Positions 1 to 9,558 of a stretch of DNA of 64,000 bases are shown here, in pieces. How positions within the stretch are numbered: the first letter of the stretch is position 1; each line of letters opens with the position of its first letter. Below the pieces are notes generated by a model. That model made no database searches. It had not been told where the DNA came from and saw only the letters and a program-made list of their open reading frames with translations. Origin of the DNA: Panagrolaimus kolymaensis (Eukaryota; Nematoda; Chromadorea; Rhabditida; Panagrolaimidae); contig JAJQJQ010000003.1 of NCBI GenBank assembly GCA_028622995.1, forward strand, positions 6,324,001-6,388,000, read 5' to 3'. The position numbers and the translations under genes were made by a program.

Positions 1-963
1 TTTTTATTTTTCGTCCAGATTTAGTTTTAATTTCCTTTCTCATTTTTCATCCCTTTTTCCAGCTATTTTTTTGTGTTAAAAGCCGTAATTTAGGCATCAA
101 CCATTCTTAGTAAAATGTTGTTGTAGGTGAACGTTACAATTCACAAATGCAATATATGTGTGTCTATTATTTATTTGTTCTATTTTCCCTTTTTGTTATG
201 CATTAAGCTATTATTTATTTTTTTCTTGCTCTTTCAAGCCGGAAATATTTCCTATTTCTTATTTTTTTAAATTTGTAATCTTACAACTCTGATGATGGGT
301 GGCATTGGTTATTTTCTTCTCTATTTTTTCCATTAAATGCTGCTAAAAGAGAGAAATCAAAAGCAGTCTTTTTTCATTTTTTCTTAGCTTTTACAAAGGC
401 AGATAGATATTTATTCATCACAAAAGAAATTTGTCTTATACTTGTCAAGCCTTTTTTCTTTTATCGCTTTTTTGGGAAAAACTTTAGAAAACTATGCTTT
501 TATATTTGACGCCATGAATGCTTGTTTCCTTGCAAAAACACAAAAACACAGCAACCAAATATATTCTTTTTTTTTTCTTTTTTTTGCGGTATAGTTTTCA
601 ACGATGACAACAAAAAATGCTTTAAGCAATGTCCTCCATTTCATTCATCTCTTTCAAAACCAAACAATTTTCGGCTATTATTCTCTTGAAAAAAAAAGTC
701 TGGAAATATCTTAGAAACTTTTTTTCGATTGAAAAGAATGAGTCAACATTTTTTTGTGGAACATTTTTTTCTTAAAGTTGTATTTCTTTATTTGTAAAAC
801 ATTTGATAATATTTTCTAAATTTGCCAGTGATTCTCATATTTTTCCTTAACAATTTCTTCATTGAAACATCTTTTTTTTTCCTTCAAGTTTTAACGATCT
901 ATTTTTTTGAAACGTTACTTTAGTTTTCTATTTTTGTCGGTTAATATTTTGTTTATTTTTTAG
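1..963. other. Non-coding AT-rich DNA, probably an intron of the Epac gene
   Basis: This stretch has long T-runs and no open frame that I can defend. The first recognisable exon begins right after TTTTTTAG at 963 and starts in the middle of a codon, inside a cyclic-nucleotide-binding domain, so earlier exons must exist. I could not find them here, so most of this stretch is probably the intron that joins them. A 36-codon ATG frame at about 604 has no family resemblance and was not called. Confidence 0.5.
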
Positions 964-3900
964 TATTCCAACAACACGAAGTTATTGCATATTGGTATTT
1001 GTTACTTTCTGGTGAAGTTGAATTATATTTAATTGGATCGGTTGGGTTTTCTTAATCATCTCCAATTTTTTGACTGATTGCTCCTAATTTTTTAAGCACC
1101 ACCAAATCAACAATTTTGGTCACTATTCTGAAGACGAACATCAACAACATCCTAATTTTTATAATGCATCACATTTTTCTCTAAGTGCTCCAGCAAGAAG
1201 AAAACATCATTCTCAATTAACACCTAACGAGCGTTTCCTAGCAAAACTTAGCCCTGGCACACTTTTTGGTGAATTAAATCTTTTTCAACATTCTTGTTCA
1301 GCAAAAGTAAGCAAGCCATCAGAATTTGTGCGAATAAGTCAAGAACATTTTTTGAATATTTACAGCGTAAGTCGTCAGACCATCATCAACAAGCTTTTTG
1401 TTATTAATTAAAAACAAATTTTTAATTAGCTTTTTTCTTTTTTAGAGTCACGGAGATCATCTTCAGCCATATATTTTTGTTATGGAAGACATAGTTAATG
1501 AAAAAAATACTTGTAAGTAGCAAGCAGCAGCTTCAGTTGTTTCCTCATTCTCATTATTTAATTTTAAATATTAAAAACATTTTCCTTATTTTTTTAGCTA
1601 TTGTAAGTAACAGACCAGTTGCATTTTATCCTTCAACAAAAGAAAAGCATCATTACGGTAAGCAAGGATGAAAACTTGGTTGGAATAAATTAAGTTTTTT
1701 AGATCCGTATAAATTCTCTGCCATGCAAAGCGAGTTACCAGCCATAAATAATATCGAACCTGAAAATGGATTTGAATGGAATACTACTGCAAATTTATTT
1801 GAACTCACAAATACTGTGGTAATAAATCCTTAATTTTTCAACCCACCTCCAAAAATTACTAATGTTTTAGAGCCTTGAATCTCGAATCCTTGAAGCTGGT
1901 TTAATAATAAAAAGAACGATGCAATTGCGAGCCCCGGGATTAGTTCGCGATCGACAAGCTCAAAGAATGGTTGGTAGCTTTTTTCAATTCAATAAATAAT
2001 TTTTAATGATTTTTAAATTAATTTACAGGTTTATAATCAATGTATGATTGGTTCAGAAATGACGAAATGGCTGGCCCAACTTGCTTCAGAAATTTTAAAT
2101 CAGCCCCTTCATAGTTTTGCGAATTCACAAATGATTGGAATGTGGCAAGCCCTCCTCGAACACCACATTATTAGTCACATCACGAATGAAGCCCAATTTA
2201 AAGATAAATTTGTTTTTTATAAATGGACTATCGAAGATCAATTTGAACATTATTATCGGTATCGCTCAGAACATCCAAACATGCAACAAATTCAAGCTTC
2301 GGGTGGAAGTGTTGTATTACCTATGGATTCAGAGGATATACCTCCAAGAGGAGGTGAACCTCCAACACATGCCGATCTTCAAAATGCTCTTTTCTTTTTG
2401 GGCACAATTGGACCAGATTCATTATTTCGAATGATTTTAGCTAAACCGTAAGTCATTCAGCCGTCACATTTCACATCTCAAATTTATTAAAAAAACCACC
2501 AAAAAAAACCAATTTGAATTTCAAATTTATTTTTTCTTCCATTTTTTGGAACAAATTGAAGCTTTCTTCGTTTTTATAAATTATAATAACAACCATCTGC
2601 CATTTATCTTTTTTTTCTTTTTTCCATTTTTTTAACAAAAAGCATCTGCGCATATCTTCTTTTTTTTCTTTTAGACCTTACGAAAGAAGCCAAGAAGAGC
2701 TTGAATTAGTTTACGAAGAATTGCTGCATGTCAAAGCTCTTTCACATTTAAGTACCATGGTTAAAAGAGAACTTGCAAATGTAATACGTTTTGAACAACA
2801 TCAATTTGCTGGAACAGTGTTATTTCATCAAGGCGAAGAAGGAAAAAGTTGGTATATCATTCTTAAAGGCAGTGTGGACGTTAATATTATTGGAAAAGTA
2901 AGTTTAAAGTTAAAAAAATTTTCCCTAAAGAAAAGAAAAGCGAAGATAAAATAAAAAAGAGTTTTAAAATAGAATAGAAAAAAAAGTTTCCGTTTTATTG
3001 CGTGTTTTGGGTTGAGAAAGTAACAAGCTTTTTTAGGTTTATAAACACGCGCTTAATAAAAGCTTTAGTTTAGTTTGTTGTCGTCGTCCTTGTCTTTGGT
3101 GGCGCGGCTAAAATAAAAGAAAGAAATACAACTTGTTTTTTTATTTTATTTATTCCATTTTTTTACAGGGTGTTGTGTGTACACTTCATGAAGGTGATGA
3201 CTTTGGCAAACTAGCATTGGTTAACGACGCACCTCGCGCAGCCACAATTGCTTTAAAAGAAGATAATTCACAATTTTTGCGTGTTGACAAGCTGGACTTT
3301 AATAGGTTTGTATATTTTTTCTTTCATATTTTAACGGCCTTTTTCATATCCTCTTTATTTTTATTTATTTATTTTTTAAAGGATATTGCGCGATGTTGAA
3401 GCAAACACAGTGCGTTTAAAAGAACACGATCAGGACGTTCTGGTTCTAGAAAAAATCAATCTTAATGCTCCTCCAGCCCCGGGATCATCATCATCAACAA
3501 CTATGATGGCGACAAATAACGTTGTCGCAGCATCATTAAAAAATCAGTGCTGGTTTGTTTCTTTTTCATTTTTTTCTCTATCAAAATGTTGTTTTTTTTT
3601 TAATTTGATTCACTTTTTCTTTTCTTTGTCGCGCATCTCCCATTCGCAGCTGCTTCATTAATTTTTTGTGCTTTTTTTCAGTTATTCGGTGATGGCTGGA
3701 CTTCCAGAAAAGATGATTGAATATGTGTTAGAAACTCGAATCGATGCACAAACAGATGATTTAACATTGGATACATTTTTGGAGGATTTTATTTTAACTC
3801 ATAAAATTTATATGCCTTCAAATATTTTATGTAATTATTTAAAAAATTATTATACTCGAAGAGGGACAACGGTAATTAAATGCAAAAAAAATATTTCGTT

Positions 3901-5644
3901 ATATTTATTTTTAAATTAATTTTAGCCTTATCCATCCAATGGATTGTTGCCACTTAGCGTTGAAACGGATTTTGATGTGGAACAACAATATATTGCTAAA
4001 AGGCGTGTAATTGCATTTCTTTCAATTTGGGAAAGTATATTTGGAATACATTTTTTTCTTGACACTGTTGCAAATTCATTTGTGGAAGAAATGTATTGTT
4101 GCGTTCTCGAAGATAATAAAAATATTCCACATATGTCGTCAATATTAGATCAAATAACTGGATTACGTCAATTACGGGAAAATGCAATGCGGGTTTTATC
4201 GAGGCATCCAACAACTATACTTGATTGTGGAGTTTATTCTGCCCAAGCTCCAGCTCCTGATCCGATTTTACCTATGGATACTTGTAAGCCAGTTACTTCA
4301 ATATTAAAAGAAAAAAGTGCTGTGTTTTTAGGTAATCAATGCATTTATCTTTCTGATACAACTTTTATTACCATGAGTATTCGATTGGATAAAAATGCAT
4401 CAGAAATAGCTGATCTTGCACGATGTAAATTAAAATGCGCCAGCACTCATGAAGAATGCTTTTTAATTGAAGTTAAATCCAGTGGTGAACGAGTTGTATT
4501 TTCTCCAACAGAAGTTAGTGTTCCAACTATGTTGTCGCTAAATGGAAGATTATATGTTGTATTTAAAGATGAAATTGATTCATTGGTTTGTTTTTTCTCA
4601 GATTGAATTTTGAGTGAATGGTAAAATTTTAGACTCCACTTCCCGATCAACAAGGCCCCATCGATGCTATGTATCATTCGATATTAGATCTTATGAGTAG
4701 CAGTGAAATTGCGAATCAACTTGGAATATTTCATACTCAACTTTTTGAAGCTACGGATGAAATTGAACTTATTTTTCAAGTAATTTCAGTTATTATTAAT
4801 TTTCATTACTTAGTTTTTTAATTTTTTAGGTAATAGGTCGAGATCAATTCCCTGGTAGAATGCCATCAAATTTAGATATTCTTCTACGAAGGTTTAATGA
4901 AGTACAATATTGGGTAACCACTGAAATACTATTAGCTTTACAATCAAAAAGAGGAGTGTATCTCAAAAAATTTATTAAAATAGCTGCATTAGCTAAAGAT
5001 AATAAAGATTTAATGTCATTTTTTGCAATTACTCTTGGGTTAAGTAATTTGGCTGTAAGTCGATTGACGACTTCTGTTTGGGATGTAAGAAACAACAAAA
5101 AATGCTAATTAAAAATTTTAATTCAATTTAATCAATTTCAGAAACTACCAACAAAAATAAAAAAGCAGTATGGCGAATTTGAAGCATTATTAGATCCATC
5201 AAGAAATCATCGAGCTTATCGAATGCTTATTGCAAAAATGTCTCCTCCAGTTATTCCATTTGTGCCATTGTTGCTTAAAGATTTAACATTTATGCACGAA
5301 GGAAATAAAACCTATTTTGCTGGACTTGTAAATTTTGAAAAAATGGTTTGTATTTTTAAAAATTATTCCCTTCAAAAAATAAACTAATTTTCATAATTTT
5401 TTAGCACATGATTGCAAATATTTTGAGGACGTTTAGAAATTGCAAAGCAAAGTATTCTGCTCCACATCACCAGAAAAAAACTTTTGAAGGACAAAATTTA
5501 ATAAGGTAAATTTTTTTTCGCCCCTATTTATTTTTTTAAAACAACCATTGTTTTAGAAATTTCCGAGTGATTGATAATCAACGAAGATTAAATGAACTAT
5601 CGTACCAAATAGAACCCCCACAAAGATCCTCAGCTAGACGTTAA
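964..5644 (+). CDS. epac-1: Epac-type Rap guanine-nucleotide exchange factor (5' partial)
   Basis: cAMP-activated exchange factor that loads GTP onto Rap small GTPases. Exons I trace in frame: 964-1040, 1097-1366, 1446-1512, 1598-1657, 1703-1818, 1871-1969, 2029-2447, 2675-2897, 3169-3305, 3382-3552, 3682-3871, 3926-4585, 4633-4779, 4830-5084, 5142-5345, 5405-5505, 5557-5644 (stop TAA). They give about 1,093 residues. Domain order is that of Epac: cNBD-A (exons 1-3, [13 protein letters not shown]), DEP (exons 6-7, [10 protein letters not shown] and FYKWTIED), cNBD-B (exons 8-10), REM (11-12), Ras-association-like (12) and the CDC25 catalytic domain (13-16, [34 protein letters not shown]). cNBD-B has the cassette [19 protein letters not shown], with Lys in place of the usual ribose-binding Glu, as in vertebrate Epac2 (RAPGEF4). 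cNBD-A looks degenerate. The DEP between two cNBDs excludes the PDZ-GEF (PXF-1) family. Exon edges rest on splice signals and phase; the 5' end is missing. Confidence 0.93.
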
Positions 5645-5990
5645 CACTCTCTTTAAGCAATGTAAATATAGATTCTAGTTTTGGTGCTATAGTTTGTTTT
5701 GTTGTTGTACTTCTAAATTAATTTATACATATCAAACCGGTTCCTTCCATAAACATTTTTGGTATGTAATCGTTGGTTAAAAATAAATGCCAAGATTTAT
5801 ATTTTTACTTTCATTATAACTCGAGTTTAACAAATTTGAATAATTATTGGAATACATTAGTTCACAAAGGACGATTTATTGAATAAATTTATGACAAAAA
5901 TGGCAAAAGTTTAGTTTTATAAAGAATTTTTTAATTATTTTAATTCTAAAAAATCAAAACGCAAGTAAGAATATTCATTTTTTTTGGGTC
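5645..5990 (+). other. 3' UTR and downstream spacer of the Epac gene
   Basis: AT-rich sequence following the Epac stop codon. It contains a polyadenylation-type hexamer at 5782 and a second AATAAA at 5882. I see no coding potential. Confidence 0.55.
5782..5787 (+). terminator. Candidate polyadenylation signal AATAAA
   Basis: AATAAA lies about 140 bp after the Epac stop codon, a plausible position for the 3' end signal. A second AATAAA at 5882 is an alternative. No transcript evidence is available. Confidence 0.45.
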
Positions 5991-6155
5991 TTCTTTACTT
6001 TAGCGTACCCGGAAAAAAATGAAACTTTTCATTCACTTTTTTCACATTTTTTCATTATTATTTTTTTAAACATAAAATTTACATATAATAAATTTAGGGG
6101 AAGTATATTTTAGGCACTCGTTTAATTTATTACCCAACTTGTACCTAAGCTCAGA

Positions 6156-6288
6156 CTTAGTCTCAGGCTTAGTCTCAGGCTTAGTCTTAGCCTTAGTATC
6201 TCAGTTTAGGTTTGAGGCTTTCCTCTAAAAATTTTAGGGTTGAGGCTTTCCTCTAAGGATCTTTGGCAAAAGGCCGGTTTCCTCTAAG
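6156..6288. repeat. Short tandem repeats inside the inverted-repeat element
   Basis: Two exact CTTAGTCTCAGG units (6156-6179) are followed by two diverged ones to about 6204. Then GAGGCTTTCCTCTAA occurs at 6214-6228 and 6242-6256, with a degenerate third copy at about 6271-6288, spaced about 28 bp. The motifs are not translated and probably arose by slippage within the element. Confidence 0.6.
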
Positions 6289-6522
6289 TGTCTCAGTACA
6301 TTTTTTTTGTGGTTCTCAAATATATTTGGATCCTTGATGTTTGGATCTTTTATTATCTTTTGATTCTTTCTTTTTAAATTCTTTATTATATTTGGATAGT
6401 TTTTCACTCTTTGAAACCTTAAAATATGATAAGTGCATCTCTTTCTAAAGATCCAATAATGCTCTAAAGTATCTAAAACTTTGCAATTTCATATGACTAT
6501 TTTTATAAGCATTGAAAATTAA

Positions 6523-6592
6523 GCTTCTGTAGTTGAGCGGTTAGTGAGTTCTCCGTCCGATCTGGCATTTTCTCCAAAAAGTTCTATTCCCT
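6523..6592 (+). other. tRNA-like segment with A-box and B-box (SINE-like or decayed tRNA)
   Basis: TAGTTGAGCGG at 6530-6540 fits the pol III A-box consensus TRGYNNANNNG. GTTCTATTCC at 6581-6590 resembles a B-box with one mismatch at the conserved purine. The spacing of about 40 bp between the boxes is normal for a tRNA gene. I could not fold a clean cloverleaf (the acceptor and T stems do not pair well), so a functional tRNA is unlikely. A tRNA-derived SINE head or pseudo-tRNA is the better reading. Confidence 0.35.
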
Positions 6593-6717
6593 CAAAAATG
6601 GAAAAAGAATGAAAAATTAGTAAAAAAAATGTCGGGTACGCTAAAGTAAAGAAAATCCTTTTTTTTTATTTTAAAAAAGCATAAAGGCACACTGATAAGA
6701 CATTTTTAGTTAAAGAC

Positions 6718-7162
6718 TTATTTAAGGGTCAAAATAATCTTATATTCTTTATCAACTTTTTCCATGCGCATGGTGATTATTTCTTTGTTGGAAACATTCC
6801 AATTTCCAAATTTTTCGAATTCATTTTCTTCAAAAATTCCAATGCGGCAAGCAAACCAACGAGCCAGAAGTTCAAAGTGAAATTCGGTCATTTCTTCAGC
6901 ACAAACTTGCTCTTGAATTTCATTTGATTTGATTCTTGCAAAGTTTTTGCCACCATATTTTCATAAAAAATATATAATAATTTTAGTTTAATTTTTAAAA
7001 ATACAAAAAAAGTATGTCTCAGATTTTCTTTCATCATCAAAAGCTCGCACCATTTTTCTTCGTCTCCGAAAAATTTTTTATTATTTTTAAAAAATATGTC
7101 TGCGTTTTTGCTTCATCGATCCAAAACAAACACATTTTTTTTGCAAAGACTAAAAATTTTTG
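6718..7162 (-). pseudogene. Broken coding remnant, unknown family
   Basis: On the minus strand an 80-codon open frame (6960 down to the stop at 6718-6720) has ordinary protein composition, with segments such as FHFELLARWFACRIGIFEEN and ITMRMEKVDKEYKIILTLK. It has no ATG at its head and no clear splice acceptor. Just upstream on the same strand, starting after a TTTTTAG acceptor at about 7162, another protein-like stretch (FWIDEAKTQTYFLKIIKNFS) runs to a stop near 7040, where a one-base change of frame would let it continue into further plausible residues. I do not recognise the family. A frameshifted pseudogene fits best; a small gene with an intron I mis-placed is possible. Confidence 0.35.
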
Positions 7163-7264
7163 TCATTTTTTAAAGAGATTCAATAGGATTTTTTCTTTTT
7201 TTTATAGAGCGATCGAATATTCTTGTTTGAATTTTTTATATTTGTTTTTTATAATTCCAAACTA

Positions 7265-7469
7265 ATGGCAAAGGAATTGATTCCTTCAATGCAAAATAAT
7301 GAAAAAATGGAAGCAACCCATTTTAAAAAGCTTCTAGGACAAAGGCAATTTACATTTAGTTATTTATTTTTAGAATGACTGCATTCCCGATTCATATATG
7401 AATGTTATTATGCGTCAATTAAACAAGGATGTAGAAACTTTGCAAATCAAGATTCGTAAGCACTAATGA
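7265..7469 (+). pseudogene. Possible small gene or exon remnant, unknown
   Basis: An ATG at 7265 opens 36 protein-like codons (MAKELIPSMQNNEKMEATHF...). After a clear TTTTTAG acceptor ending at 7373, a second stretch reads NDCIPDSYMNVIMRQLNKD and stops at TAA 7467-7469. No GT donor joins the two pieces in phase, so an intact gene is not supported. Either piece could be chance in AT-rich DNA. Confidence 0.2.
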
Positions 7470-7716
7470 CTAAATTTTTCAAGAAATCTCATTTACCTGG
7501 GAAAATAAAAAAATAGTATAAAAATAACCATATTCTGTAAGTGAAATGTGAAATTACATAATTTTACTTTATTTTTTCTTATCGATTTTTTAAATTTAAG
7601 TGTGATTTTATTTTTGAACACCCTATTGCGAGAAAAGAAATAGCAAAGTTTTTTTTATCAATACTTCGAATTAATTTTTTTAAACAAAGGGTCTTTATTT
7701 TTTTTTTTTTGCCCAC

Positions 7717-8068
7717 TTAAAGAATTATTTTGTAATTCCTAATATTTAAAAGTGGCGCGAAGTTTATGTCTGAAAAAAGAATGACCGCTTGAGTTGCAGC
7801 CACCTTGATTTTTTTGCTTTTTGCGTTCAAAACAAATATTTTTCTTAATTTTAAAGTGGTAATTTCATTAATATGTATTTGAGTGTCAAAAGATTTGGTT
7901 GATAATTGTTTGAACATTTTTTGCATCTCCATTTCAACAAGTTTTGTGGCTTTTTAAATTCCCTCTTCGCAAATGTCATGTTCTTTTTTCTCAAAATATA
8001 AATCTTGCGTTATCGTATATGCCACGATTTGTGTTAAATTCAAAAACTGGAGAACACATATTCTTAAA
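7717..8068 (-). pseudogene. Interrupted minus-strand reading frame, unknown
   Basis: A 71-codon minus-strand frame (MEMQKMFKQLSTKSFDTQIH...) continues upstream past a single in-frame TAA (complement of 7954-7956) into another protein-like run (QIVAYTITQDLYFEKKEHD). One stop in an otherwise open frame suggests a decayed gene, possibly the same one as the remnant at 6718-7162 on the same strand. No homology is recognised and chance is a real alternative. Confidence 0.2.
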
Positions 8069-9546
8069 TCTTTTTTTTTCTTTTTGGTTTGTTAAAATGT
8101 ATTATTTCTATTTTATAACTCTAGCTCATTTTAAGATTTTACCGGTTCTGACCTTACCATTTTTATTTTTTCATAAAAATGCATTTCTTTCTTCCATCAT
8201 TTGCCGAAAGGAAAAGAAATGAAAGAAATGCAGGGGCAAGGCACTATTATTTTATAAATATTTGCTTGCCATAAAAACAAGAGCAAGATATCTTTAAGCT
8301 TTAAATTTTGTCAAAACAAAAAAGTAACTTTTGGAGTTGGAATAATGCTTAATTTTGAGATCCATGTTTATGTTTTATGAAATCTCGAAGTTTCATCTTC
8401 AACACTATCGACAAGGCAGAATTTCAAAATTTCTGAAATGCGTCTATTTTTTTATTTATTAATTAAATAATTTTAATTTTTTTAAAGCATGAAAAAGTAT
8501 GTCCGAATTGAGTGATTCTATCAATATACTTATGAGGTTTCGTTCATCTCAAGCTAAAAGTAATATCTCTTTTACTTCCAACAAAAAGAAATTACAAAAG
8601 AATTTTAACAGAAAAAAAAATCGGTAGAGTTTTAATTATAAACTTTTTATCAACTTTTAGATAAAAAGAATGGCGCAAAAAAAAATTTGCATAATATCTT
8701 CGTGTGTTTGTCTTTTTTTTCGCAGCCGTCTTTTTTTTGTTTTCTTTTTTTCTGCCGCTTTCTCTTTTCTTATTTGTTTCTCTTATTCTCTTAACGTCTT
8801 TTTTTCACAGTGAATCAGTTTAAAAAAAAAATGACGAAGAAACATTGATCAAAAAATGGGTTAAAAATGTAATTACTTTGTTCTCTTTATTTTTGTTGAA
8901 ATGAATGCTTTTTTACAAAAAAACAACAGAAAATCTCAAAATTTAAATAAAATTTATTCAATGAATGGTTAAATTCCGTGTTTAAATCATATTTTTTTAA
9001 CTTTTAAATTAGCCAAAGAAACCACCGACAATTCTAATTATCGAAAGAAAGAAAAAAAAGCAAGTAAAAGCATCAAATATTTTTTCTATTGTTTTTCAAA
9101 ATAAAAAGTCAAATTAAAGTTAGCAAAAGAGTTGAAAAAGTGATATATTTTATGCCAAGAAAAAATGTTATCCAACACGTGTATTTTCCAAGCACAAAAA
9201 ATTTCTAATCGATAAAATGGACATTTTTTTTAAACCGATAAATCTATCTTTTTTTTTTCTTCGTTGCTTTTGTTACAAAAAAAAATGCTTCATCATTCAA
9301 TGAAAGTAAAAATAAAGAAATATTCATAATTAACTCTTTTTTTTGGGTGTTTTAGCCAGTTATTTTATTTTTTCATTTTGTTCCTCTCTTTTTTTGTAAT
9401 TTTTTTTGCGATCGTCAAGATTACAGTTTTCACAATTTTTCATTTATTTTTTTGCCTTTGATCAAAGTTTTTTTATTTCCACTTTACTTTCGTGCTAATT
9501 TTTAACTTTTTTTTTTATGATTTCGCTAAATTAATTTTTACTTTTA
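8069..9546. other. Intergenic AT-rich spacer upstream of the OTU gene
   Basis: Dominated by T- and A-runs, with no frame that I can support on either strand. It presumably includes the promoter of the downstream gene, but I recognise no specific element. Confidence 0.5.
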
Positions 9547-9547
9547 G
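9536..9547 (+). promoter_or_regulatory. Probable spliced-leader trans-splice acceptor
   Basis: A pyrimidine-rich TTTTTACTTTTAG ends at 9547, eleven bases before the ATG chosen for the OTU gene, with no matching donor upstream. In nematodes this layout is typical of a trans-splice site and yields a very short 5' UTR. Inference only. Confidence 0.4.
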
Positions 9548-9558
9548 ATTACTTAGTT

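Larger units (their letters stand above)
5991..6653. mobile_element. MITE-like element with 21-bp terminal inverted repeats
   Basis: The left end (5991-6011) and right end (6633-6653) are exact reverse complements over 21 bp; the core reads CTTTACTTTAGCGTACCCG on the left. Nothing inside encodes a transposase, so if mobile it would be non-autonomous. The interior holds a 12-bp tandem repeat, three copies of a GAGGCTTTCCTCTAA-like motif, and a tRNA-like box pair near the right end. I cannot define a target-site duplication, because the flanks are T- or A-rich and the true termini may sit a few bases in. Alternatives are a composite of a SINE inside an inverted-repeat element, or a hairpin-forming intergenic repeat. 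Confidence 0.6.

Noticed and set aside
3996..4677. Minus-strand frames of 72 and 76 codons
   Set aside because: They lie antisense to Epac exons 12-13, whose plus-strand reading is clearly a conserved domain.
964..5644. PDZ-GEF (PXF-1 / RAPGEF2) assignment
   Set aside because: The exons show a DEP domain between two cyclic-nucleotide domains and no PDZ domain, which is the Epac layout.
6523..6592. Functional tRNA gene
   Set aside because: Box motifs are present but the stems do not pair into a cloverleaf and the B-box has a mismatch.
7014..8222. Plus-strand frames of 83 and 92 codons
   Set aside because: Phe/Ile/Lys-rich with no motif, typical of T-rich DNA, and lacking splice or start context.
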